A stretch of DNA of 64,000 bases from Orthonyx spaldingii (lineage: Eukaryota; Chordata; Aves; Passeriformes; Orthonychidae). The notes below the pieces were generated by a model, which saw nothing but the letters and a program-made list of their open reading frames with translations, ran no database searches and was not told the DNA's origin. Position 1 is the first letter of the stretch. The number at the start of each line of letters is the position of its first letter. Of this stretch, positions 25,151 through 35,365 are shown one piece after another. The translations under genes were made by a program, and so were the position numbers. Location of the stretch: the NCBI GenBank assembly GCA_013397795.1, contig VZTJ01003574.1:2709284-2773283 (forward strand), written 5' to 3'.

Positions 25151-28100
25151 GGCTCGCTGGACCACTGCAATGCAGAAGCAGCAGCTCTAGCATGGAGAAT
25201 CCTTTTCCTGACATCTCCTGTCCCAAAGCAGCAGGGATTCCTGGATGTCAACCCATTGTCCTTGCAAGCTTCTTGAATGGGATTGCACTTTTCTACTTTT
25301 ATCCGGTGGGTTTAAAACCAGCTGGGAGAGATGGACCAGGGGACATGCTTCATTTCTGGCAGGACACCCAAAAGCAGTAGTTTCCTCTTCACCCATGAAT
25401 GACCCAGCAAGCAGAGGCTGGGGGAGCAAAGCCCAAGCCCTTGCTCAAGCCATCTGGTCAAGAGATGTTCTGGTTCACTTTATCCGAATCACTCCTGCTT
25501 TGTTCATAAATGCAGAGCCATGAACACAATCCCATGAATTGGCCTTCTCAGGGAAGCCATCCATCCTTCTCCCTGCTGCACATCCTGCAGTAGATGCTGT
25601 GCTGGTTCAGGGGTGTTGTGTGCCTGAAAAGCTCTGCATTCCTCCCTGCCCTTTGAGGTACTGCATCTGAAGGGATACATTCCTCCCTCAGACATGGCCT
25701 TTCTGCCCACGTAGCTATGGATTTTGGATCTGGAAATCTGAAGCGTTTTCCAGCATGGCCTGACCTGTTCCTCATTAAATTCTTCAGCATTTCAGTATCA
25801 GCTTTTCTTTCTCTGCACTGAAAAAAAAAAAAGAAGATATGATGCCAAATATGGCTGAGGCCTGAAAGAATCTTGCACAATCCATTTTAGAGAAATAACC
25901 AGAAACATGTTGTGATTGCACTCCCACTTATAAAAGCAGGAAATGGGAACATTTGCTTTAATTGAAGGACTCCACCACCCAAAAAAAACACCCCAAGTTG
26001 CCTTCTAGATAATACACTAGCAGCACCTCAGCCCTGGGGTGCCACTGCATAACACCAACAACCAGAGGTGACAGCAGATCATTGGTGAGACACACTCATC
26101 TGTGGGAGTCCAGAGCAAATGTCAAAAGAAAAAGAATTAAAGAAAATTCATGTCAAGGAGCAAAAAGGGGGCTTTGGGGGCAACAAGCACACATTGGGTC
26201 TGGTAGTGGAGTTGACAGAGTCTTGAATAGCCCAGTTCAGCCATTTGAACATCTTTGTGGCATCACCTGCCCCGGGTTTGGGCAGGATGGGGTTTTTCCA
26301 ATCCCTCAGAAACGGTGGCCCTGGGAGCCAGGTCCCTCCTGACGCCCAGGCAGGGAGGAGGACCTCGGGCCGTGTGGTGTCACCCCGGTGTCGCCGCAGC
26401 TGGAGGGACTCCTGTCGTCCTTCAGATGGCCACCGAGGGGCAGGCTGGGGCCTCAAACAGCCTCCCTTGGATAAAGAGGGAAAAACGAGCAGGAAAACGG
26501 GATAAAATGCAGCACGGCTTCATTAGAGATGAACCAGGCCAATCTAGGCAGCTTCTCTGTGAGGAATACCGTAACTGGGGGTGATAAAAGCGCTGAGCTT
26601 GCCTCTTTCAAATGCCACTTCCCAGCTTGCTGCTAGGCATTAGCTAGTAATTCTCAGCGAGTCGTTCCCTGGGCTTATTTGTATCATTGTGAATCAGAAA
26701 GAGACCAGAAGCCCCAGGATCTGCCCCCTCTGTCACATCGACAGAGCCTTGCCTGCCAGCCCTGCCAAGGCTGAGATCCCTGCACGCTGCGAAGCAGCAA
26801 AAGCTATTGCCAAGCATCAGACACACCCAGGATTCAGGTGAGTTGTTCTTGCATGAAATTACAGTTAACCTTTGACTTCAAGCCCAGTTCATAAAGCCCT
26901 GAATTTCTCTCTAGAGTGAGTGGGTCTAAGTTTAGCAACTAAACTTAATGTTTACCAATTCTATACTGCAAACTCCAGTTCTCACGTGTCCTGTTAATGC
27001 TTAAACTGCTGAGCATACCATTCTCTACACATACCTTTGCAGTCCTAAGAATATTCTGAGGGACAGCGTGCAAGGCTTCAGAAAGCCACCATGAGTCTTT
27101 TTCTGAAAAAGCTGAGGCTCTCAACAAGACCAGTGGTGGGAAGAAGTATTTTGCCATCTAAAAAGGAAGCTCCAAGAGACGTGGAGTTGGTGTGAGCAAT
27201 GCACACGAGCTAAAATGGAACCATCACCTACACCCAGGTCTCCCAGTCGCTAGCAGCTCTCTCAGAAGAAGGTCGTCCTGTCTCCATGACCACCATGATC
27301 CCAGCATGGGTCTTTCAGAGCTCTTTTGTGTCCCATCCCAATACATCCTAGAGATAGAGGCAGTGGCCTTGGGCAACCAACCCTGCAGTGCTTTGGCATA
27401 GGTCAAAATGACCATCTGGGATGTGACAGCCACCCTGTTATTGGCATTTTGCATCCAGAGAGCACAGCAGGGCCTTAGGCAGCCTAAGCACACATCCACA
27501 AGGAGCCAAAGAATGCAGATGAAGATTCATAGCATGGAGTTGTTGTCCAACCTCCCTTGATGCTGCTGTGGAAGGGGGTAGCTGGAGGCAAGTTAGACAC
27601 TGCAGAAGGGACCAGATCCTCCAAGCAGCTCAGCTGGTGACAGTGACATGATCCCATTGCTTCCACGGGGAGAGGCTGCTTTACATCAGCTGAAGATGAG
27701 GCTTGCTGCCACATCAGTTATTTTTTCTCTTACTAATGTCCTCCCCTGTGTGCCAAACCTGTTTATTTATAGCGCACATTTTTTTTTCTCCCACCTGCCT
27801 TTGTGCTTATTACCCTTCCTTATAGAGCTAAGAAAAAGACAGGAGGAAAAAAAACCCTTTTTCTCAAGTAAGTCCTGACCTAAATGCAAATCTGTTCAAG
27901 CAAAGTCAGAGAGCTTTGATCCTGCATAAGAAGAGAAAGGGAAGGGGAGCAGCCTCTACTGCTATCGGAACAGATCTTTACTGCTACGTAACAACCAAGC
28001 AATGAAGCAAAAGCCACGGGAGTTTAACGGGGAAGCTCAGCCAAAGGTCACCTGGCTGCCCCAGGTGCTTGTTATCAGAGCCTTGAAAAGAGGGGGGAAA

Positions 28101-29666
28101 GTGACACAAGCTGATTATAGCAACAGCAGGAAACAGCTGACAGGGCTGGGGGAGCCCTCTCCTCTCCTCAGCACTCCTTTGCTGTTGTAAAGAAAAAGGG
28201 CTGCAAAGCCTGGGCTCTGGAGCTGCTCAGGACACCAAGACAAAATATTTCTGCTTCAGATCTGAAGCATCTGCTAGACAGGGAGGCAGAAAGCACCCTG
28301 TTAATTACAATACCCTGTTTTAATTGCTGCCTAGTCTTCGCAGTGGATTTGTACTACTTTCACTGCTCATCTGTATGGCTGAAGTGCTGAGGGGAAGAGT
28401 GACAAGGGGACATGTGCTGGAGCACCAGAGGAATACACTGCTACTCCCTCTGTGAAGCTATACAGTTCTTCAGCCATCCAAGAGAGAGTGAGTAAAGGGA
28501 GCTTGTACATGCCTACAGTTTCCAGAACTGGCCTAAAGGAGGAGAAGGATTCAGGAGTGAGAAAACCTGGCAGGTTGGATCCAGCCAGAATACCATCAGC
28601 AGCTTTCTCAGCATTTACGAAGTTGTGTCTGACCACTTACATCGGTTCTAGTGTCTTAAGCCATCTGTTACAGGAATGTGGATCAAACCTGACCTTAAAA
28701 TGTCTCCAGCACAGGTGGCCCAGCTGTGCTGATCTTGCTGACCAAGGGCAGGTGGCTGCTTTCAGTCCCTGAACTTTCCCTGCTGGTGCCTGCAGGGGTG
28801 AGCAGAGTTCGGGCTTTGCTGAACTCACAATTGCATCAATCCAGAGCCCAAAGTGCACAGAAACTGGTGCTAGGAAAACGCTATCTGAGTTCACAGGAGT
28901 GAAGCTGAGACCTCTGGGACATGGAATTCCTCACTCATGGGGCACGTGTCCAGCACCCACACCCAGCAGGGCCATTGCCACACAGACCCTGGTGCTGGGG
29001 CAGGCCTGGCCAGGGCAGGTAATGCTGCAGCCAGCTACAAAGCAGGTGGGTATTACAAGTGCCAGGGAAGCATGTCCCAGTATTCATCTCTCCCCATGGG
29101 GCTGCTTTCCAAACAGCACTGATCACCAGGCTGGATCACATTTGGCCTTGACTTTTAAGCCTCTAATCGTATGGAAAAGTTCTTTGTCCCAGAATATCCC
29201 AAATCTGGGTCCCCACTCTGCAGATTGGAGGAGGGTACCACTCAGCCCCTGCTGAAGAGTATCAAGTGTCCACACAAAGTGTCACATGGGAAAAACTGAA
29301 AGGATGAACACTCAGCCATGCTGAGAGCAGAGTGGGCCTACTGCCCACCACCCAAACCAGGTGCTTCCTTGCACAGATCATTTGCCCTTCCAACATCTTA
29401 TCCTCAGACAGAGAAGAAAGCTCCTGGCTTCCTCTCTGTCCAGTGCCAACAGGAGTTCAGCCTTTGCTGCACAATTTGGTGCTAGCCTGACATTGCCATG
29501 TTTGGGCTGGGACATCTGGCTTGCTGAGGCCACTAAAGGACAAGTGGGACATTAAAGCCACAAGAACTATATAAGAAGAGAGTTTTCCACTGTTCAAATA
29601 GGACAGGACAACCAGAAAGGTTTACTGTTCAAACAGTTTATTATCAACTCTATTAGGCTGTGTCTA
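25151..29666. other. Spacer between the HSF-like copies; no gene recognised
   Basis: Several open frames under 110 codons are present on both strands, but none has both splice signals and a recognisable family. One minus-strand stretch (25825-25772) follows a poly-T/CAG acceptor and ends AACAG|GTCAGG, encoding RERKADTEMLKNLMRNR. It could be a small exon but is unsupported. Confidence 0.5.
29638..29643 (-). terminator. Poly(A) signal AATAAA for HSF-like copy B
   Basis: AATAAA on the minus strand begins only 23 nt after the stop codon, implying a very short 3' UTR. It supports copy B as an expressed transcription unit. Confidence 0.55.
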
Positions 29667-29912
29667 TTAGACTTTATATCCATCCTGTTCTCCAGGAGGC
29701 TCTGGAAGCATGGGAGCAGCTGCCGGTGGAGACGGACGGGTTTCAGCAGACACCTGCAAGTCCCTCCATGCTGACCATCTGGGCTTCTGGAGGGGCCTTT
29801 CAACCAACCCCGCTGCACCCAGCACTCTCTGTTTGAGGGCAACTCTCCTTTTGCACGTTCCCAGCAGCCAGGGATGTGCTCTATTGAAGCTGGGGTTATA
29901 GTAGTAGAGGAT
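29667..29912 (-). CDS. HSF-like copy B exon 2 (C-terminus)
   Basis: Phase-0 exon of 246 nt including the stop. It begins ILYYYNPSFNRAHPWLLGTC, then a basic KRR and a Pro-rich tail ending GYKV. It joins exon 1 in frame across a 624-nt intron. Confidence 0.78.
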   Translation of the reverse strand: MLYYYNPSFNRAHPWLLGTCKRRVALKQRVLGAAGLVERPLQKPRWSAWRDLQVSAETRPSPPAAAPMLPEPPGEQDGYKV

Positions 29913-30983
29913 CTAAAATAAGGAGAAGAGTTAGTTGCTACTATTCCAAGACTGGAAAAACCCAAGCTACAAGAACTAGGACTCTGAATTGCAAAAGAGG
30001 AGCATGGTTAAGGGAAAAGGACCTAAAGCTTAGGCTAAAGCATTATTTGACCATTGTGTTCAGCCATCACCACAACTGAGGTTTTGCCCTCCTGGGGGGC
30101 AAAGCAGAAAAACTGCTTTCAAAAGCTAAATATCTCTATTTCTTTGCAGCTTCAGTGCAAATATGAGCAGGCAGGTAATGCCGTGATCCTTGGATGCATC
30201 TGCTTGGCTTTGGGCAGGTGCCACAGGAAAGTTTTGGATTTGGTACAGCAAGACACAAAGCAAAGACATTCAGAGAAATTGGATTACACTGAGCCTGTCT
30301 GTCCCTTTAATAGGTTCAAACTCAGCAGATCTCATGGAAATGTATCTTATCTGCATTTCTTCTAGTCAGAAAGGCTCACTCAAACCTGCCTGAGCACAGC
30401 CTGAGAAGGAAATGAAATCCAGACCACTCACTCCCATCCCCGTCTCCTCTATGGGGAGGCCTTGCTTGCTGTGAAGGTCCCTCTCCCCCCACAGACTATC
30501 ACAAGCATTAGTTGCTGTGCAGAGCAGCTGCCGTACCTGGCTGTGAGCAGAAGCTGCTGCTTCCTCTGATAGGAATTCAGGCAGGGAGGCAGATCTTTGG
30601 AAATCCCGCTGCACTTTGGTGAATCCATAGAGGTTCAGCTGGCGAATAATACTCTTGATGTGCCGTGTGCTAAAAACCCGCTGACGAACTCCCCTGCCCA
30701 GCACCTCCACTTTGAAGAGATCTTTGTCGATGGCCACACATTTTCCACCTTCACTCCACCAAATGGACCGAAACTGGTCACTTTCCAGCATTTTCCAAAG
30801 CTTCTGTGGAAAGCAGAGGGGTGAGAATCGATTGTCTTTGCTCCTGCTCTCCTTGGAAACAGGAGGAGCTCGCTTGGTCTTGTGTCTGTCACTGCCAGGC
30901 CGGACGTCCCGCTCCTCCTCCGTCGCTTGTGTTGTGCCACAGGGCTCAATTTCCCCCTGTCCTGGAAGGCCAGGAGAAGCCAT
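29667..30983 (-). CDS. Heat-shock-factor-like protein of the HSFY/HSFX type, intact, 2 exons, 230 aa (copy B)
   Basis: The predicted product is a nuclear protein with an HSF winged-helix DNA-binding domain. Exon 1 (30983-30537) has 149 codons and ends in AHSQ with donor CCAG|GTACGG. Exon 2 (29912-29667) has 81 codons plus TAA, with acceptor TATTTTAG|ATC, phase 0. The domain covers residues about 55-145: FPQKLWKMLESDQF, SIWWSEGGKCVAI, recognition helix IKSIIRQLNLYGFTKV, then FQRSASLPEFLSEE. The second exon continues ILYYYNPSFNRAHPWLLGTC, which resembles the post-domain segment of HSFY/HSFX (YNPNF-like). The start is fixed by an in-frame TAG three codons upstream of the ATG. No HSF1-type trimerisation coiled coil is evident. 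HSFY/HSFX relatives are testis-expressed in mammals; the same here is inference. Confidence 0.82.
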
Positions 30984-31507
30984 GTCAGCCTACTGCCCCA
31001 GTGCATCTGGAGCAGAAAGGGGTGGTGTTTCTGTAGGAATCAGCTCACTTTTCTATTCTCACAGGTGCTCTGAAGCTTCCCTCATTGGCCATCACCCTGC
31101 ACAGCCATACCTCGTTCTCCCAGTCAGTGGGCAAAAGATAACTGGCCATGGCTGACTGGGGGTTCCAATAAATGTTCTGGCATGGCACTGTGCTGCCTGT
31201 GCTGTGGGGACATTGCAGGTGACATCTCAGTGATGGTTGGCAGTGGTGCCCTGGCAGGGAGAGCAGCCAGGAAGAAACTGCTGAAGGGAACTTATTGCTT
31301 TTCCCTCCCAGAGCCACCAGTGGTGAGACTGCAGAGCCCAGCAGTGTCCACAGAGCTGTCCCGAAGGGCTGTGGGCAAGGAGAGGCCTGGGCCATGTCTG
31401 GCTGCACCCAGGAGTGCAGGGAGGAGCTGGGATGGCTGCAGCCTTGGGCATCCCAGGGCCCTGTTCGGGCAGCTTTCCAGCTGGCCCCTCTGACACCTGC
31501 AGAAATG
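29760..31507 (-). repeat. Duplicated segment, copy B (HSF-like gene plus 5' flank)
   Basis: This is the partner of 23410-25150. It lacks the CR1 tail and retains the first-exon sequence deleted from copy A. It also carries an extra block (about 31325-31430) containing GGGCTGTGGGCAAGG that is absent from copy A but recurs at 32250-32320. Confidence 0.85.
30537..30983 (-). CDS. HSF-like copy B exon 1 (N-terminus and DNA-binding domain)
   Basis: It has 149 codons. The N-terminal 50 residues are polar and charged (MASPGLPGQGEIEP, EEERDVRP) and precede the winged helix. The exon ends ASAHSQ. An unspliced reading would add 57 residues into the intron and is not conserved in character. Confidence 0.82.
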
Positions 31508-33735
31508 TCCTTGTGAACATCAGGGAGAGAGGCCAGCCTAGGGGACCAGCCCAGGGGACCAGCCCAAGGGACTGCACTAGACCACACAGGGGGAAGGTGG
31601 GAAAGCCCAGATGCCAAAGGTGGAGGCCAGCCAGGGCTTGGCTGCTGGGTGGTGGCGACAGAGATGGGGCATCCCAGACATTCTGCAGCACGGCTGGGAA
31701 TTGGGGGAGCAGCTGTATGTCAAGGTGTGTGGGGTCTGCATAGGTAGGAACATGTGTTAGGGATTGGCTGCGTTGCTGTGGCAAGCACAGACACTCTGTG
31801 AGCAGACACCTGTGTGTCCTGTGCAGGAACTGGTATGAACATCTCCTTCCCCATGCCAGCAGCAGTTCCCTGGACAGGCCAAAGATCTTGGCAGCTTCCT
31901 GAGGGGCAGCTTTCCTCCAGCTCCTCATCCAGTCACCATGCAGTTGGGGCTCTTCTTTTGTGGCCCACTCTTGGCTTGTAGCCTTCTAGCACCTGGGGAT
32001 GGTCCAGCTAAACGTTGGGGCTATAAAAGAATCACAGAAGCTAGAAAGTGCAGAGGAAGAGAGTTAGTTGTAACCAGTTCAAGTCTGAAAAGCAAAAACA
32101 CATGAGAACTAAGACTTTAGTCTTAGCCAAAAGCCAAACCTGGGTATTGAAGAGGACAGTTAGGGGCATTTGAAACCTCAAGCTTGGGCTGGCTCAAATC
32201 TTATGCTATGGTTCTGTTAAGTGATAACCAGCCCTGGGTTTTCACCTGAGAAAGTCCACAGAGCTGACATGAAAGGCTGTGGGCAAGGGGAGGCCTGGGC
32301 CATGTTCAGCTGCACCCAGGAGTGCTTCCCCAGAGAGCAGCAGGGACAGCTGCAGCCTTGGACAGCCCAGTGCCCCGTTTGGAAACCTTTCAAGCTGCAC
32401 CCCTCTGACACCTGCAGAAACACCCTGACAGTCTGCACCTTCTGTGTTTCACGGGAGAAACACCTTACAAGCTCACTGGTAACAAACTAGCCTTTCAATT
32501 GGCTATGAATAGTTCTGCCAAGCAAGGGGAAAGTGTTTTCCTTGTTGAAACACATTGCAGCAAGCTTTTGTGTGGAGTAAACACTCCTCATGCCAGCAGG
32601 ATCAATGCAAACAACCTGTCCTGGTACCCAGTTCTGAGCTGCTGCTTGTCTCTCTCTTGCAGCCCGGTGTGAGGCAGTTTGGCTGCAGCATTCTGTGGTC
32701 TCTCTAAGAGCGGGGGCTATTTCTGAGGTGACAGAGACCCAGCAGACGGCTGAGGGCCCAGAACAACCCCTGAGCTCACCTTGTTAGCACTGCCAGGTTG
32801 CTGTTCTCTAACAATCTGTTCCAAGCATTGGCTAAGTTTGGAAGCAGTGCTAAAAGCAGGCTTGTCATGGTCATGCCAATGAATGCAGAGCTTGTCAGCA
32901 GAGGGAGAGTCACCAGCAGCACAAGGGAGAAGTATAAACATGACTATATTTCCTCTATAGAATGGTTTACATCTAAGTGTGAATCCTTCAAACTGCTGCA
33001 ACAGAGCTTTAATACTGTATTAAGGGCTGGGAAATGGGAGGAGCAGAGGATATTTCACTGTCTAGCTCCAGTCTTTTGCAAATAGATGTGAATCCTCTAT
33101 TCAAAACACAGATTCAACAAGCCAGTTCCTAACATGTTCTGACCCTTAAAAAGTGTCCATATTCAGCTTTTGTCCATCTTCAGCTTTACCTCCAGAAAAT
33201 CCTCAGCAATTTAGGCTTACTCCAAGGGTGAAGTTCACCAAGCATTCACAGAAGACAAGGAACAGCAACATGCAGTTGTTGGCAGCAGGGCAAACCCTCT
33301 GGGGTGAAGAGCCAGCACCCAGTGATCACAGCACCACCTCTCCCAACTCAGCCTTCTGGAAGTGACTGGTTGCATTTTTTCCTGTGAAAGCAGAAAGGAG
33401 AAGAAAGGTGCTAGTTGTCACAGGAAGATGGACAAGTCAAAAAAAAAGGGTAATGCCACAGCTGCAGGGAGTTTGGAATGTGCTGTTTTGAGTTATCCTG
33501 AGGTATAGGAAAAGCTGGTAGGTGTAGGAGTTTCCTGCAACACCTCAGGCCTTCTCAGAAGAATTTATTTCCCACTGCAAGTCACCCAGCCCTGCATTTC
33601 TCGGTCAGGTTTACTCCCTCTTGGAGAGCAGACACATTCCTCTGCCTCTACTTTTCAACTCAATGCCAGGCCTGCAATGTGTGTGAGAGATAAACCAAGC
33701 CCTGGCAAGACCAAGCACATTCTAGTCTAGCACTA
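31508..33735. other. Region between HSF-like copy B and the unrecognised exons
   Basis: A long minus-strand open frame covers 31928-31227 but is low-complexity and overlaps duplicated repeat sequence. A strong donor-like AACAAG|GTGAGC at 32780 follows two competing open frames (about 32930-32781), so I do not assign an exon. A short tandem repeat of GGGGACCAGCCCA lies at about 31541-31567. Confidence 0.4.
32245..32425 (-). repeat. Third fragment of the HSF-flanking duplicated sequence
   Basis: It matches 31340-31505 of copy B by eye: GGGCTGTGGGCAAGG/GGCTGTGGGCAAGGGGAGGCC, CTGGGCCATGT, GCTGCACCCAGGAGTGC and CCCCTCTGACACCTGCAGAAA. No HSF coding sequence accompanies it. It may be a dispersed repeat captured in all three places or a partial copy of the same duplicon. 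Confidence 0.7.
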
Positions 33736-33932
33736 TACCTTGACCCACTGATGAGTTCGTTTTTCATCATCTCCTGGAGATGTGGGAAGGAGCTGGAACC
33801 AGGATCCATGGGAGGACAGGACAGTGTTTCAGGCATTTCAAAAATAGAAAGATCAGAAAGGTCAGGCTTGAACCAAGTGAGGCAGACAAAGCCCATAACT
33901 CCTGCCAGGAGGATGAGCAATGCAAACAGTGG
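33736..33932 (-). CDS. Possible exon encoding a single membrane segment, unrecognised
   Basis: Acceptor AAATCTCTCCTTCAG|A and donor GGGTCAAG|GTATAG bracket an open frame that reads YRHPLFALLILLAGVMGFVC then LTWFKPDLSDLSIFEMP. This is a basic residue patch, about 20 hydrophobic residues and a polar tail. The frame stays open about 100 bp upstream of the acceptor. With this acceptor the phase does not match the cysteine-rich exon at 34215. An alternative acceptor (TTTGGAAG|AGT, about 34019) would match. It may be part of a small membrane-protein gene; the identity is unknown. Confidence 0.3.
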
Positions 33933-34214
33933 ATGCCTGTATCTGAAGGAGAGATTTTCCCCGGTCACAGCAGAGGAATATGTTTTAAGTAGCTGGCTTT
34001 TTTTCCTTCTGCTTTGTTTACTCTTCCAAAGACAAAACCAAAAGTGACGCCATACTCCACTTTATTAAGTGCAGAAGGAAGCATCTGGAAAGGGTGGCAA
34101 GACATGACAAAGTTCAGGCCAGCCTAAACAGAGACACGCACAAACCCTCCTGCTCAGCCTGCTGAATGTGTAGATATTTATCTATTACAGCCTGCTACCA
34201 CAGCTGAATGGAAA

Positions 34215-34440
34215 ATACCTGCTGGGCTTCAGGATGCTCCAGGAGAACAGGGGGAATATCACACTCAGCTCTCCTCAGGGGTTCCTTGGTCCCTTGAATA
34301 ACCACGGCTGCACAGAAGGAGCAGACCCTCAGCTGGTGGGAGCAGACCCCACAGCCTCTGCCATAGCTGCATTCACGCTGGCTCCAGTTCAAGGGCTGTG
34401 TGGCTACTGCCCAGTTGTCAAGCTCCTGGCAGCTTTTAGC
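34215..34440 (-). CDS. Possible exon encoding a cysteine-rich segment, unrecognised
   Basis: The minus-strand frame is open with an acceptor-like TTCTACTTGGCACAG|GCT and a donor CCCAGCAG|GTATTT. It encodes about 75 residues with seven cysteines, including SYGRGCGVCSHQLRVCSFC, and an NWS N-glycosylation sequon. Just upstream in the same frame is a hydrophobic run (DHFLVLLLSFYLAQA) that resembles a signal peptide. If translated without splicing, the cleavage site would fall before KSCQEL. The other two frames are blocked. I do not recognise the family, and its link to the next candidate exon is unproven. Confidence 0.3.
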
Positions 34441-35349
34441 CTGTGCCAAGTAGAAGCTGAGGAGCAGAACGAGGAAGTGATCCACTGAAACTTGTTCTGT
34501 GTGAGGGACTTCCCCAGACAACCAGCACGAGAAAGGCATTGACTGCCCAGGAGAGTGCTGCACTAAACCTGGAGAATGGCCAAGCACTGGTTCAAGCTGG
34601 CTGATTTGATCACAGAAGCCAGTACCTCTGCCAAGTGGAGGCACTGGCTGAACACTGTTATAATTAGAGCTGAGGTGCCAGGCCAGTTGTTTGTAACTCC
34701 TGTTATTTTTATTATGTATCTTCCAGTATTTTGTGTTAACCTGAAGAGAGATGGTGTCCAATTTCAGGAGGGTAGGGGAACTTCATGCTAAGAAATCCAG
34801 TTTTGTTTTCCTAGTTAAGCAGAGAGGTCCTCATCGCAAACCTAGGTGCACTAATAAGGCAAAGAGGAAGGAATTCACTTGCTAAATCAACTTATTGAAC
34901 AATTAGGGTTGGCAGCATTTAGTTCTGTCAAATTACCTCAAAGGTAATTATTCTAATCAGCAAACATTTATTAGATATTGCAGAGGTACAGTAAAGGACC
35001 AGCAGAGGAAGTGATGGGCGATTTCATCTGCAACTCTCCTGACCTTCAGGGAAAAATCTCTCTAGCACAACATGGTTGCCATAAATACTTACACCATGAC
35101 AAAAGATGTCAGAAACCAAGTTGTTGACATTACAGGATACTCAGCCAAAGCAAAACCGTATGGCTTTCAAACTGTGAGTTTAAAGACCAGCAAGTTTTAT
35201 GGCAGTGTGATATGCTATCCTAGAGTGTAGAGGGCAGGAAAGTGCAGCTGACATTGAACACAAATAAACCATTTTCTTTTGAGGAAGTTCGTTTCCAAAT
35301 GACACAGAACTGTTTAACTCATTGCCAAGTTTCGGATCTAAACTAAGCA

Positions 35350-35365
35350 AGTTCATAAAAGTTCA
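35350..35365 (+). promoter_or_regulatory. Perfect DR4 nuclear-receptor motif, candidate distal ALAS1 drug-responsive element
   Basis: The sequence is AGTTCA TAAA AGTTCA: two identical half-sites spaced by 4 nt, the arrangement bound by CAR/PXR (chicken CXR) with RXR. An NF1-like TTGCCAA lies about 35 bp to the left, and other half-site-like elements (GGTTCA, AGAACT) lie within about 100 bp. It is about 18.9 kb upstream of the ALAS1 TATA box. ALAS1 of human and chicken is induced by drugs through far-upstream enhancers with DR4 sites (established for the gene). That this is one of them is inference. Confidence 0.45.

Noticed and set aside
25548..25880. 110-codon minus-strand frame with a poly-T/CAG acceptor
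   Set aside because: It could be a short exon, but it has no family similarity and no counterpart near copy B.
31227..31928. 233-codon minus-strand frame next to HSF-like copy B
   Set aside because: It covers the duplicated flank sequence. The equivalent frames at copy A and at 32245-32425 are not conserved as the same protein, so it is more likely repeat DNA.
32781..32930. Exon-like sequence with a strong GTGAGC donor
   Set aside because: Two overlapping frames are equally plausible (one signal-peptide-like, one with a Cys/His segment), and neither has a convincing start or acceptor, so I could not choose.
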